Source of the DNA: UBA1715 sp036752345
GTDB lineage: Bacteria; Bacteroidota; Bacteroidia; Bacteroidales; UBA1715
Assembly: GCA_036752345.1 (NCBI GenBank)
Contig: DAIOSV010000028.1
Coordinates: 1 to 29,124, forward strand
Reading direction: 5' to 3'
Length of the DNA stretch: 29,124 bases
The notes below the pieces were generated by a model. It had not been told where the DNA came from. It saw only the letters and a program-made list of their open reading frames with translations, and ran no database searches. The position numbers were made by a program, and so were the translations under genes. This document shows positions 1-7,693 of the stretch, in pieces; positions within the stretch are counted from its first letter, which is position 1, and every line of letters begins with the position of its first letter.

Positions 1-1526
1 GCAGTTCTTCCTTTCTTGTTTCCAGTTGTTTGGAATGATTCGTTTGGATCGTTAGAGAAACAGTTCAAGTTCAAGCAATCGTTCCAATCAGCACGGCCAA
101 TCAATGGTAATTTGTGAGGACCTAAGTTGTTCACAACGTGATAGAAAGAAACTTTCAAGTGATCGAAATGAGATTTTGCTTTTGATTCATCGTTGTCAAA
201 AGGAACTTGCTCATCAAGAATTGAATAATCCCCGGTTTCTTTGATGTATTCTGTTGTTGACAAAATCAACCAAAGTGGATCATCGTTGAAGTCGCCACCA
301 ATTGCCGAGTTACCTTTTTTGGTAAGTGGTTGATATTGGTGATAACAAGATCCGTCTTCAAACTGAGTTGCAGCAATATCGAGGATTCTTTCACGAGCAC
401 GAGCAGGGATTTGATGTACGAAACCAATCAAATCTTGGTTGCTATCACGGAAGCCCATACCACGGCCAATTCCTGATTCGAAGAACGATGCAGAACGGCT
501 CATGTTGAAAGTAATCATACATTGATATTGGTTCCAAATATTTACCATTCTGTCTAAGCGATTGTCGTTAGACTTAATAGTAATTTTGCCCAAAAGATTG
601 TCCCAATATGAACGAAGTTCGTCAAAAGCAGCTTTTACTTTTTCAGCTGTATCATATTTCGCAATCATTGCTTTAGCTGGTTTCTTATTGATAACCAACT
701 TGCTTTCCCATTTTTCTTCCGGAGTAACTTCAACGTAGCCAAGCATGAAGATGAAATCTTTGCTTGCACCCGGAGCCAATTCTACTTCAATATAATGAGA
801 AGCGATAGGAGACCATCCGTGAGCTACCGTATTTCTTGGTTTTCCTTCCATTACTGCGTCAGGACAATCGAAACCATTGTACAAACCTACGAATGATTCG
901 CGGTCAGTGTCATATCCTTGAATTGGAGTATTTACTGAATAGAATGCATAGTGATTACGACGTTCTTTGAATTCTGTTTTGTGATAAATTACAGAACCTT
1001 CAATTTCTACTTCACCAGTTGAGAAGTTACGTTGGAAATTTTCCATATCGTCGGAAGCATTCCACAAACACCATTCGATGAAAGAGAACAATTTCAATTT
1101 CTTTGTCTCTTTTGAGTCGTTGGTCAATGTAACCTTCAAAAGTTCGCCCCAAAATCCAAGTGGAACAAACTGAAGAACCTCTGTGCTTACACCATTTTTT
1201 GAACCTTTGATGCGAGTATAACTCATACCATGATGACACTCGTAGCTGTCTAGTTGAGTTTTTACCGGTTTCCAACCTGGATTCCAAACAGTATCGCCAT
1301 CTTTAATATAGAAATATTTTCCGCCATCGTCTGTTGGCACATTGTTGTAACGATAACGAGTTAAACGACGGAATTTTGCGTCTTTATAAAACGTGTAACC
1401 TCCTCCTGTGTTTGAAACCAAAGAAAAGAAATCTTCGTTTCCTAAATAGTTGATCCATGGATAAGGAGTTTTGGGATTTGTAATGACGTACTCTCTGTTT
1501 GCGTCATCGAAATAGCCGTATTTCAT
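1..1526 (-). CDS. Cellobiose phosphorylase-like GH94 enzyme (C-terminal part missing)
   Basis: GH94 enzymes split cellobiose or related beta-glucosides with inorganic phosphate, giving glucose 1-phosphate and glucose in the cytoplasm. The reading frame is open from an ATG at 1526 to the window edge, giving 508 complete codons; the family usually has about 800 residues, so the C-terminal third lies outside. The N-terminus (MKYGYFDDANREYVI) and the motif GRADWNDCLNL are typical of the family. The second Asp of DWND, here residue 483, corresponds to the acid catalyst Asp490 of the Cellvibrio gilvus enzyme. No signal peptide is seen, in line with intracellular phosphorolysis. The gene starts 190 bp beyond the thiD stop, with a possible weak promoter at 1565-1573. 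Exact substrate (cellobiose versus another disaccharide) cannot be settled without the missing part; cellobiose is favoured. Confidence 0.88.
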   Translation of the reverse strand, partial: MKYGYFDDANREYVITNPKTPYPWINYLGNEDFFSLVSNTGGGYTFYKDAKFRRLTRYRYNNVPTDDGGKYFYIKDGDTVWNPGWKPVKTQLDSYECHHGMSYTRIKGSKNGVSTEVLQFVPLGFWGELLKVTLTNDSKETKKLKLFSFIEWCLWNASDDMENFQRNFSTGEVEIEGSVIYHKTEFKERRNHYAFYSVNTPIQGYDTDRESFVGLYNGFDCPDAVMEGKPRNTVAHGWSPIASHYIEVELAPGASKDFIFMLGYVEVTPEEKWESKLVINKKPAKAMIAKYDTAEKVKAAFDELRSYWDNLLGKITIKSNDNRLDRMVNIWNQYQCMITFNMSRSASFFESGIGRGMGFRDSNQDLIGFVHQIPARARERILDIAATQFEDGSCYHQYQPLTKKGNSAIGGDFNDDPLWLILSTTEYIKETGDYSILDEQVPFDNDESKAKSHFDHLKVSFYHVVNNLGPHKLPLIGRADWNDCLNLNCFSNDPNESFQTTGNKKGRT

Positions 1527-1564
1527 AGTTTATCTTTAAAATTTATACATTCATTTTTTGTGGG

Positions 1565-1573
1565 CGAAAGATA
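1565..1573 (-). promoter_or_regulatory. Possible promoter -7 box for the GH94 gene
   Basis: Read on the minus strand this is TATCTTTCG, seven of eight matches to the Bacteroidota -7 box TAnnTTTG, about 40 nt upstream of the GH94 start codon. No TTTG-like -33 element is seen at the usual 19-21 nt spacing, so the call is weak. The rest of 1527-1716 is AT-rich and holds no convincing terminator for the thi operon. Confidence 0.3.
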
Positions 1574-1716
1574 GAAAATTTTTCCCGAATCTAATTACTT
1601 TCCACTCCTTTTGAGTTTAAGTTAATTAAATCAAAAAAAACATATTGCCATTCCGAGTTTGTTTTAAGAATTTTTTGCGCTTAATTACTTAAAACGTAAC
1701 AATTTTACGAACGGTT

Positions 1717-2529
1717 TTATTTCCCCCACCATTGCCAAAAGTGGCAAACCGGTCCATGACCGTGACCAATTTCGTAATCGGCGCCTGCAGTAATGGCTTG
1801 AGAAATGTAGTCTTTTGCATTTCGCGCTGCATCATTAAGCGAATAGCCCTTTGCTAAAAAAGAAGCAAATGCACTTGAAAGTGTACACCCGGTTCCATGC
1901 GTGTTTTTTGTGTATTGTCGTGGCGATTTCAAAAAAATAGTTTCGTCGGTTTCTGCATTATAAAACACATCAACAAGCTCATTTTCACTTAAATGACCGG
2001 CTTTCATCAATACCGAAGTGCCATACATTTTTGCCAACTCACGCGCGTATTCTGGCAACTGATTCTGCATTTCAATTTTTTTGCCTAATAATATTTCTGC
2101 CTCCGGAATATTTGGTGTAATAACTCGTGCGCAAGGCAACAACTCATTTTTAAGCGTATCAATAGCATCGTCTTGCAACAATTTGTGCCCCGAAGTTGAG
2201 ACCATTACGGGATCGAGCACAACATTGGTAAGTTTGTGAGCGAGCAATTCCTCTTTTATTCCCCTGATAATTTCCGAAGAACTAAGCATACCAATTTTTA
2301 CAGCATCTACACCTATATCGCTCACAACGGCATCAATTTGACCTCGCACTATGGCTACCGGTAAATCTTGCACAGCACGCACGCCCACGGTATTTTGCAC
2401 CGTAATAGCCGTTATTGCCGATGCAGCATAACACCCACAAGCAGAGATAGTCTTTATATCAGCCTGAATTCCGGCTCCACCACCCGAATCACTTCCGGCT
2501 ATTGTCAACACTCGTTTATATGTTTTCAT
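1717..2529 (-). CDS. thiD: Hydroxymethylpyrimidine / phosphomethylpyrimidine kinase ThiD
   Basis: ThiD phosphorylates 4-amino-5-hydroxymethyl-2-methylpyrimidine (HMP) twice to give HMP diphosphate, the pyrimidine substrate of ThiE. The 270-residue protein has the usual length and ribokinase-fold motifs: AGSDSGGGAGIQADIKT at 11-27, DPVMVSTSG at 106-114, and the anion-hole/catalytic motif THGTGCTLSSA at 210-220 with Cys215. It is the last gene of the riboswitch-led operon, starting 18 nt after thiL. The double-kinase role is the family's usual activity; a pyridoxal kinase role is less likely given the neighbours. The C-terminal tail HGHGPVCHFWQWWGK is typical of ThiD proteins. No terminator is obvious after the stop. 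Confidence 0.95.
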   Translation of the reverse strand: MKTYKRVLTIAGSDSGGGAGIQADIKTISACGCYAASAITAITVQNTVGVRAVQDLPVAIVRGQIDAVVSDIGVDAVKIGMLSSSEIIRGIKEELLAHKLTNVVLDPVMVSTSGHKLLQDDAIDTLKNELLPCARVITPNIPEAEILLGKKIEMQNQLPEYARELAKMYGTSVLMKAGHLSENELVDVFYNAETDETIFLKSPRQYTKNTHGTGCTLSSAFASFLAKGYSLNDAARNAKDYISQAITAGADYEIGHGHGPVCHFWQWWGK

Positions 2530-2547
2530 TATCTTTATTTTTTAATT

Positions 2548-3579
2548 TTATGATGCAAAATGATTGAATCCATCTTTCATAAACGCCACGTCTTTGCCAT
2601 TTTCCCGACATCTGATAGTTCCTACGGAAGACTTTGCGTCTTGCTTTTCGGCAATTTTTCCAATGCAATACAGCGGCGTTTTAAATTTCTGCTCGTATTC
2701 CCGCTTTATTTCAGCAAAATCAGATTCAGCAATGGTGAACAATAATTCATAATCTTCGCCACCGCTCGTGGCCAATTCCACCGCATTCCATCCTTCTTCT
2801 TGAGCAACAGCAACAAGTTGCGACGACATTGGTATTGTTTCCAAATCGACCTCCGCATCAATGTTTTTTGTTTGCTCCAAAATGTGACGCAAATCCGATG
2901 CAATACCATCTGAAATATCCATCATAGCATGAACTGCCGGATAGTCAGCAAGAAACATTCCTTCATCCACACGAGGTTCCGGTACGTGATGTCGTTCTAA
3001 CAAATATTTTTTTTCTGATTGAGAAGTATCTTTTTCCCCTGCAAGAATTAATTGTAAACCACCGGCGGAGTCTCCCAAAAAACCTGAGGCACATATCAAA
3101 TCACCAACACGCGCAGCAGAACGCAATTTTGCTTTTCCGTGCGCAATGCTTCCTATTACGGCAACATTTATAGTCAAGTGTTTTGCCGATTTTGTAGTAT
3201 CTCCGCCAAGTAAAGCCACGTTGTGTTTTTTACAAATAGCATGGTATCCGCGCATAAATTCATCGAAATATTCTACCGAACAATCCTCAGGAATTGCGAC
3301 TGACAAAAAAGAACAGAATGGTTTTCCACCCATTGCAGCCACATCACTAATGTTCACGGCTGCAGATTTGTAGCCGAGTTCGTATGGCGAAATATCGTTA
3401 CGCAAAAAATGGACATCCTCAACGAGCATATCAGTAGTTACGAGCCAATCGGTTTCACTATTTACCGCAATTACGGCGCAGTCGTCTCCTATGCCAAGCG
3501 CTGATTCGCAAACAATGTCGTCAAACATTGGTCGGAACCGCTCAATAAAACCGAATTCTCCTATTTCTTTTAAATTCAT
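2548..3579 (-). CDS. thiL: Thiamine-monophosphate kinase ThiL
   Basis: ThiL phosphorylates thiamine monophosphate to thiamine diphosphate, the active cofactor and the final step of the pathway. The 343-residue protein belongs to the PurM/AIR-synthase fold. Visible motifs are GIGDDCAVI near 29-37 (metal/ATP site), TTDMLVEDVHF at 48-58, AAVNISDVAAMGG at 73-85, GGDTT at 125-129, DISDGIASDL at 221-230 and GGEDYELL at 273-280. It lies 13 nt after tenA and 18 nt before thiD, consistent with one transcript. Because ThiE product goes directly to ThiL, the operon encodes the complete route from salvaged precursors to cofactor. Confidence 0.95.
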   Translation of the reverse strand: MNLKEIGEFGFIERFRPMFDDIVCESALGIGDDCAVIAVNSETDWLVTTDMLVEDVHFLRNDISPYELGYKSAAVNISDVAAMGGKPFCSFLSVAIPEDCSVEYFDEFMRGYHAICKKHNVALLGGDTTKSAKHLTINVAVIGSIAHGKAKLRSAARVGDLICASGFLGDSAGGLQLILAGEKDTSQSEKKYLLERHHVPEPRVDEGMFLADYPAVHAMMDISDGIASDLRHILEQTKNIDAEVDLETIPMSSQLVAVAQEEGWNAVELATSGGEDYELLFTIAESDFAEIKREYEQKFKTPLYCIGKIAEKQDAKSSVGTIRCRENGKDVAFMKDGFNHFAS

Positions 3580-3592
3580 TTCTATCTTGTTG

Positions 3593-4240
3593 TTACAAAT
3601 CTAATCTATATGCGCTATCCCAAAAGTTGAATTCGGCAAGAGTTCCAATAGCATACGCCTCTGTCATAGCCTCCTGTTTTTCGGGAGAAGCCGACGCATA
3701 TTCATCACATACATCAATACATTGACGAACTTCATTGTCAAATTCTTCGCACGAATAGGTATCTATCCACGCTTGATAGGGATTATTTCCATTCTTATTT
3801 TGGTTGGCAACTACATATTTACCAACCTCATTATACACCCAAAAACACGGCAAAATTGCGGCTAACGACAGTTCCAAATCGCCTCGACGTGTACAGTCTG
3901 TCAAGAAGGTGGTATAACTCTCACATGCTTTTGATTTTTGAGTTTGTGATTCTATTTGTAATTTTTTGATAAAACTTTCATGCAATTGTTGCTCAGAAAA
4001 CACAGCTTCTTCTGCAAAAAATGTAAAGAGTTCTTTGTGCGATTGTTTTGGCAATAATTCTACTATCGCATTTAAGGCCTTACCATAGTCTTTCAAATAG
4101 AGCTCATCTTGCTGAATATAAAATGTAAAACACCGTTGGGGTAACGTTCCGGCCATAAGTTCCTTGATATATGGCATTTGCAAAATTTTAGTATAGGTTG
4201 GCAACGAATGTTTCCAGGCCTTTTCGCTCCATTTTTCCAT
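3593..4240 (-). CDS. tenA: Aminopyrimidine aminohydrolase / thiaminase II TenA
   Basis: TenA hydrolyses aminomethylpyrimidine from degraded thiamine to HMP, which ThiD then uses; it also has thiaminase II activity. The protein is 215 residues, usual for the family, and all-helical in character. The catalytic residues are present: the Asp of YIQQDELYL (Asp45), the nucleophile Cys132 in ILPCFWVYNEVG, and Glu203 in GTLAEFNFWDSAY. The start codon follows the thiE stop directly (TAAATG on the minus strand), which implies translational coupling. Its presence between thiE and thiL indicates salvage of thiamine breakdown products. The C-type TenA (with active-site Cys) is clearly seen, rather than the TenA_E group. 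Confidence 0.94.
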   Translation of the reverse strand: MEKWSEKAWKHSLPTYTKILQMPYIKELMAGTLPQRCFTFYIQQDELYLKDYGKALNAIVELLPKQSHKELFTFFAEEAVFSEQQLHESFIKKLQIESQTQKSKACESYTTFLTDCTRRGDLELSLAAILPCFWVYNEVGKYVVANQNKNGNNPYQAWIDTYSCEEFDNEVRQCIDVCDEYASASPEKQEAMTEAYAIGTLAEFNFWDSAYRLDL

Positions 4241-4891
4241 TTATTCTTTTTTAAATTGCCCTTTCTGTATTTGTTCAACAAGTTGTTGCGATGCCAACAA
4301 AGGACTTTCGGCCGAACAAATTGCCGAAACCACAGCCACGCCGTCTGCGCCTGCCGCCATCACATCTTTTACCGTTGTTTGATTCATTCCGCCAATGCCA
4401 ACAACCGGATGTTTTGAGAGCACAGAAATTCGCCGCACACCCTCCAAACCAAGTGCTGCACTTGTGTCCGTTTTGGTATTTGTAAGATACACCGGAGAAA
4501 CTGCAACATAGTCTACATCTAACGCATTTGCAGCTTCTGCATCGGCATCATTTTCAATTGAAAGACCAATAATTTTATCATTGCCGAGCAAACGACGAGC
4601 CATTTCGTATGGCATATCACTTTGCCCAATATGAACACCATCGGCATCGGCAGCCAATGCAACATCAATGCGGTCGTTAATGAGCAATGGAACCTGATAT
4701 GCCGCCAACGTTTTTTTCAAACGAATAGCCAATTCTATAAACTGACGCGTGTCTGTGTCCTTTTCGCGCAGCTGAACAAGTGTAACGCCACCTTTTACGG
4801 CTTCTTCTACAACCCATTCTAACTCACGTCCCATGCATAGCGGACGGTCGGTAACTAAATACAGTTTGGGGTCAAATTGTATCCTACTCAT
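4241..4891 (-). CDS. thiE: Thiamine-phosphate synthase ThiE
   Basis: ThiE joins HMP diphosphate to hydroxyethylthiazole phosphate to give thiamine monophosphate. The 216-residue TIM-barrel protein shows the family motifs in order: LYLVTDR at 10-16, VQLREKD at 39-45 (pyrophosphate contact), LINDRIDVAL at 70-79, ADGVHIGQ at 83-90, an SPVYLTNTKTD phosphate-binding segment at 132-142, VGIGGM at 164-169 and GVAVVSAI at 184-191. It overlaps the thiM stop by four bases (ATGA), and its own stop abuts the tenA start, so thiM-thiE-tenA are tightly coupled. A TenI-type role is less likely because the synthase motifs are complete. Confidence 0.95.
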   Translation of the reverse strand: MSRIQFDPKLYLVTDRPLCMGRELEWVVEEAVKGGVTLVQLREKDTDTRQFIELAIRLKKTLAAYQVPLLINDRIDVALAADADGVHIGQSDMPYEMARRLLGNDKIIGLSIENDADAEAANALDVDYVAVSPVYLTNTKTDTSAALGLEGVRRISVLSKHPVVGIGGMNQTTVKDVMAAGADGVAVVSAICSAESPLLASQQLVEQIQKGQFKKE

Positions 4892-5676
4892 CGTAATCGT
4901 TGGTTTATGTCGTTTTCTGAAATTATGGTCAAAGCATCAAGAAAATTCACTTGCATAGAACCCGTTCCTATTGATTTCTCAGCAGCCATTTCTCCTGCAA
5001 TTCCCATAATAGCCATAGCACCTGCAGTCGCTTCAAGATAATTCTTATTGACGGCAGCAAAGGCAGCAACCAAACTAGAACTTGTACACCCAAGTCCGGT
5101 AACTTTTGCCATCAACGGCACACCATTATGGCATTCTATAACGTTTGTGCCATCGGTAGTGTAGTCAACCGCACCGCTCACCGACACGACGCAGGAATAT
5201 TTTTGCGCCAAATATTTTGCAGCATCCAACGCCGATGACGAAGACGCACTACTATCGACGCCCTTGGTTTTAATCTCACTATTCACTAATGCCATGATTT
5301 CAGAGCCATTCCCCCTAATAATGTCAGGCTTACAATTTTCTAGAATAAGAAGGCACGTTTCTGTACGATAATTTGTAGCTCCTGCGCCAACGGGATCGAG
5401 CACAATAGGAATACCACATTTCTTAGCTGTACGACCGGCTATGAGCATTGCGTCAACCCAATGATGGCTCAGTGTGCCGATATTTAATACCAATGCTGAT
5501 GCAATTGATGTCATTTCTTCCATTTCTTCAGTTGCATGAGCCATAACAGGCGATGCGCCTATTGCAAGTAGCGCATTTGCGGTATTATTCATTACCACAT
5601 AATTCGTAATGTTATGAACCAGTGGAGACTGCGCACGAATTGCTTGCAAATCATGTATGATTATTTGTTTATCCAT
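4888..5676 (-). CDS. thiM: Hydroxyethylthiazole kinase ThiM
   Basis: ThiM phosphorylates 4-methyl-5-(2-hydroxyethyl)thiazole, supplying the thiazole half to ThiE from salvage. The 262-residue ribokinase-like protein carries VHNITNYVVMNNTAN at 20-34, LDPVGAGATNYR at 93-104, IRGNGSEI at 120-127 and the anion-hole motif TGLGCTSSS at 193-201, with Cys197 matching the active-site Cys198 of the Bacillus enzyme. It starts 15 nt after the methyltransferase and overlaps thiE by four bases. Having thiM in the operon, and no thiG or thiS nearby, points to thiazole uptake rather than synthesis at this locus. Confidence 0.95.
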   Translation of the reverse strand: MDKQIIIHDLQAIRAQSPLVHNITNYVVMNNTANALLAIGASPVMAHATEEMEEMTSIASALVLNIGTLSHHWVDAMLIAGRTAKKCGIPIVLDPVGAGATNYRTETCLLILENCKPDIIRGNGSEIMALVNSEIKTKGVDSSASSSSALDAAKYLAQKYSCVVSVSGAVDYTTDGTNVIECHNGVPLMAKVTGLGCTSSSLVAAFAAVNKNYLEATAGAMAIMGIAGEMAAEKSIGTGSMQVNFLDALTIISENDINQRLR

Positions 5677-5691
5677 AATGCCAGTAAAAAT

Positions 5692-6387
5692 TTATTTTGT
5701 AGCACAGATAGCAACATATGAACCACGAGAGAAGCCTTCAGATGGTTCCTCTTCTGCATCATTCGAATAACACGGATGTGTTGTAAGTGTTTGAGCGAAT
5801 TGGAAATTCTTAAAACCAACCTGTTTTAATATTTCAACTTTTTCGCCCGTAGTGCGCCAATTTGCCGATTTTACAAATTCAATAGGATACGGATGCGGAG
5901 GTTGTACGTCCTTCAACAGAGGATGGTCCCACGTGCCTAATGTCATCGCCAAATTATACAAAGTAGCATACGCACTCTCTTTCGAAACATCTATCACCAC
6001 AATTTTTCCTCCGTTATGCAAGGCCTTATAGGCATTCTCAAAAGAACGCTTAAGGTCTGGAATATAACTTGGGCAACCATTATAAAGTAAGGTATCATAT
6101 TGGTCAGAGCCAAAAATATCTTGTTCGGCAGAGCCAATGGTTACTTTCATGCCTCGTTTGCGAGCTATTTCCGCCATGCTGGTAGAAGGTTCCACTCCCT
6201 TTTTCACGTTGATACCATATTCTTTTTCAAGAATCATTTCAAACAAACCGCTACCGCAGCCAATAGACAATACGTTACCGGGATTGTGCATAAAATGCGC
6301 AACCAATTTTACTTCGGAATTTAATAGATTTTGATTTTCAAGAAACCATGCATCATACTCCTTTGCATACTCATCATATACTTTCAT
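5692..6387 (-). CDS. Class I SAM-dependent methyltransferase of unknown substrate, first gene of the thiamine operon
   Basis: The 231-residue protein has a Rossmann-type methyltransferase domain: motif I VLSIGCGSGLFE at 39-50, an acidic end of strand 2 in GVEPS (Glu66), a motif-IV-like LYNGCPSYIPDL at 101-112 and GGKIVVIDVS at 126-135. There is no signal peptide or membrane segment. The N-terminus (MKVYDEYAKEYDAWF) looks like the natural start of this fold, so the ATG at 6387 is preferred. The gene lies directly behind a TPP riboswitch and 15 nt before thiM, so it should be switched off by thiamine diphosphate with the salvage enzymes. None of the known thiamine salvage steps needs a methyl transfer. 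The substrate is unknown; a role in processing a thiamine-derived or toxic precursor is only a guess. Confidence 0.85.
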   Translation of the reverse strand: MKVYDEYAKEYDAWFLENQNLLNSEVKLVAHFMHNPGNVLSIGCGSGLFEMILEKEYGINVKKGVEPSTSMAEIARKRGMKVTIGSAEQDIFGSDQYDTLLYNGCPSYIPDLKRSFENAYKALHNGGKIVVIDVSKESAYATLYNLAMTLGTWDHPLLKDVQPPHPYPIEFVKSANWRTTGEKVEILKQVGFKNFQFAQTLTTHPCYSNDAEEEPSEGFSRGSYVAICATK

Positions 6388-6443
6388 TTTTTCACATTTT
6401 TAAGCGAAAGGAGAGAAATACGTTTGGCTAAACAGCCTGAGTG

Positions 6444-6522
6444 ATTGTTTCCTTTCGTTGTAATTATACAAATCAAGTTCACAGGGTATAATCTCAGCCA
6501 CTCTCATGGCACCCCTAACAAT
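6444..6522 (-). promoter_or_regulatory. TPP riboswitch (THI element)
   Basis: On the minus strand the conserved aptamer is readable. P1 is ATTGTT (6522-6517) with AACAAT (6449-6444). P2 is AGGGGT with ACCCT. P3 is GCCA with TGGC, followed by the diagnostic GGCTGAGAT pyrimidine-sensing motif. P4/P5 is GAACTTGATTTGTATAAT, then TACAACGAAAGGAAAC. It controls the methyltransferase-thiM-thiE-tenA-thiL-thiD operon, whose products make thiamine diphosphate. No U-tract terminator follows. A downstream TCCTTTCG (6412-6405) can pair perfectly with CGAAAGGA (6457-6450), the 3' P4 side of the aptamer, so control by rearranged pairing near the start codon is inferred. Confidence 0.95.
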
Positions 6523-6529
6523 TATGGAA

Positions 6530-6537
6530 CAAATATA
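6530..6537 (-). promoter_or_regulatory. Promoter -7 box of the thiamine operon
   Basis: The minus-strand sequence TATATTTG is an exact match to the Bacteroidota -7 box TAnnTTTG. Transcription would begin about six nt downstream, right at the first P1 base of the riboswitch (6522), which fits a leader that begins with the aptamer. No good TTTG -33 element is visible. Confidence 0.6.
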
Positions 6538-6617
6538 AAAAATTATAAGAAACTAACTATGAAAAGAGTTCTTTTATTGACTGAAAGAAATTCTAATCAT
6601 CAAAATCCGTTAGGCTC

Positions 6618-7352
6618 TTATTTTCTTTGTCTACACACCTCATACACACACATAGCGGTAGCGGCAGACACGTTTAATGAAGAAATTTCTCCCTTCATTG
6701 GAATTTTAATGCAAGCATCGGCTTTTTCTATAATGGAAGATTCAATTCCATCTTCTTCTGCACCAAACACAAGTGCTACAGGTTGCGTCATATCAACATC
6801 ATAGCAATTTTCAGAAAATTTCTCTGCGGCACAAATTACTTGTATGCCCGATTCTTGCAAAAAAGTAATCGTATTTTTTAGAGACGACACCTTGCAAATT
6901 GGAATTTTGAACAAAGCTCCCGCTGATGTTTTCACCGCATCTGCACCTATTTGCGCAGCTCCTTTTTGTGGAATAATAATAGCATCAACGCCCATACATT
7001 CGCACGTTCTGGTAATTGCGCCAAAGTTTCTCACATCACATATTTCGTCTAAAATAACCAAAAACGGAACCTTGCCTTCTTCATACAAGGAAGGAACAAT
7101 GCGGTCGATGTCTTGAAATTCAATTGGAGAAACGAAAGCAACGATTCCTTGATGTGCTTTTCGAGTGATTCTATTCAGTTTTTCAATTGGCACGCTTTTA
7201 ACGGTTACGTTTCGTTTCCGTGCCAAATAAATAACTTCTCTAATTTGCTCGTTGTCAGACTGCTTCTTTATGAATATTTGGTCTATAGTTTTCCCCTCTT
7301 GTAAGGCTTCAAGCACAGCATGAGGACCGTATATAAAATCTTGTTTTTCCAT
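6618..7352 (-). CDS. rlmB: SPOUT-family rRNA 2'-O-methyltransferase (TrmH/RlmB type)
   Basis: This family 2'-O-methylates ribose in structured RNA; RlmB acts on G2251 in the 23S rRNA peptidyl-transferase region. The protein (244 residues from the preferred start) has the N-terminal substrate-binding domain (FIYGPHAVLEALQEGKTID) and a SPOUT knot: NFGAITRTCECMGVDAIIIP (motif 1), VALVFGAEEDGI (motif 2) and IPMKGEISSLNVSAATAMCV (motif 3). An upstream ATG at 7382 would add ten residues and overlap the DUF3467 gene by 26 bases; the ATG at 7352 leaves a four-base gap and starts with MEKQDFIYG, so it is preferred. The exact target nucleotide cannot be fixed from sequence, since TrmH paralogues look alike. 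Confidence 0.85.
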   Translation of the reverse strand: MEKQDFIYGPHAVLEALQEGKTIDQIFIKKQSDNEQIREVIYLARKRNVTVKSVPIEKLNRITRKAHQGIVAFVSPIEFQDIDRIVPSLYEEGKVPFLVILDEICDVRNFGAITRTCECMGVDAIIIPQKGAAQIGADAVKTSAGALFKIPICKVSSLKNTITFLQESGIQVICAAEKFSENCYDVDMTQPVALVFGAEEDGIESSIIEKADACIKIPMKGEISSLNVSAATAMCVYEVCRQRK

Positions 7353-7356
7353 GCTA

Positions 7357-7665
7357 TTATGCTTGTGCAGAACCAGAACCAAGGTTTGGCAACGGGAAAT
7401 TATTGGTTTCCTTTATTGGGCCATTATGTTGCTCATATTTTTGAACATTATCTTGCAATGCCATCAATAATTTTTTTGCATGCTCAGGCGTCAAAATAAT
7501 TCTTGACATAACTTTTGCCTTTGGTACTCCCGGCATCATACGCACAAAGTCAAGTATAAACTCGGCATTTGAATGAGATATAATTGCTAAATTTGAATAT
7601 ATGCCGTCAGCTACATCTGATGGTAAATCTATACTGATCTGCTGTTGTTGTTCTTTGTTTTCCAT
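7357..7665 (-). CDS. DUF3467 family small protein
   Basis: The 102-residue protein matches the DUF3467 family, whose function is not known. The N-terminus is Gln-rich (KEQQQQISIDLP), followed by the conserved core ADGIYSNLAIISHSNAEFIL and DFVRMMPGVPKAKVMSRIIL, then a helix LTPEHAKKLLMALQDNV. No signal peptide or membrane segment is present. It lies just after the rpoC terminator and before the rlmB-like gene, which may be cotranscribed with it; this position next to rpoC is common in Bacteroidota. A near-consensus -7 box, TATATTTC at 7693-7686, lies 20 nt upstream of the start, but no -33 element is seen. Confidence 0.85.
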   Translation of the reverse strand: MENKEQQQQISIDLPSDVADGIYSNLAIISHSNAEFILDFVRMMPGVPKAKVMSRIILTPEHAKKLLMALQDNVQKYEQHNGPIKETNNFPLPNLGSGSAQA

Positions 7666-7693
7666 AGTATTTCTTTTTTGATTGTGAAATATA

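Noticed and set aside
6560..6574. AAAAGA/TCTTTT repeat after rlmB as a terminator
   Set aside because: The stem is six weak pairs with a two-base centre and no proper T-tract.
6445..6804. Plus-strand open frame of 119 codons across the riboswitch and rlmB end
   Set aside because: It runs antisense through the TPP aptamer and a conserved gene, with no promoter or known domain.
7353..7382. Longer rlmB start adding MVLVLHKHNS
   Set aside because: It overlaps the DUF3467 gene by 26 bases, while the ATG at 7352 sits just after that gene's stop and gives the family's usual N-terminus.
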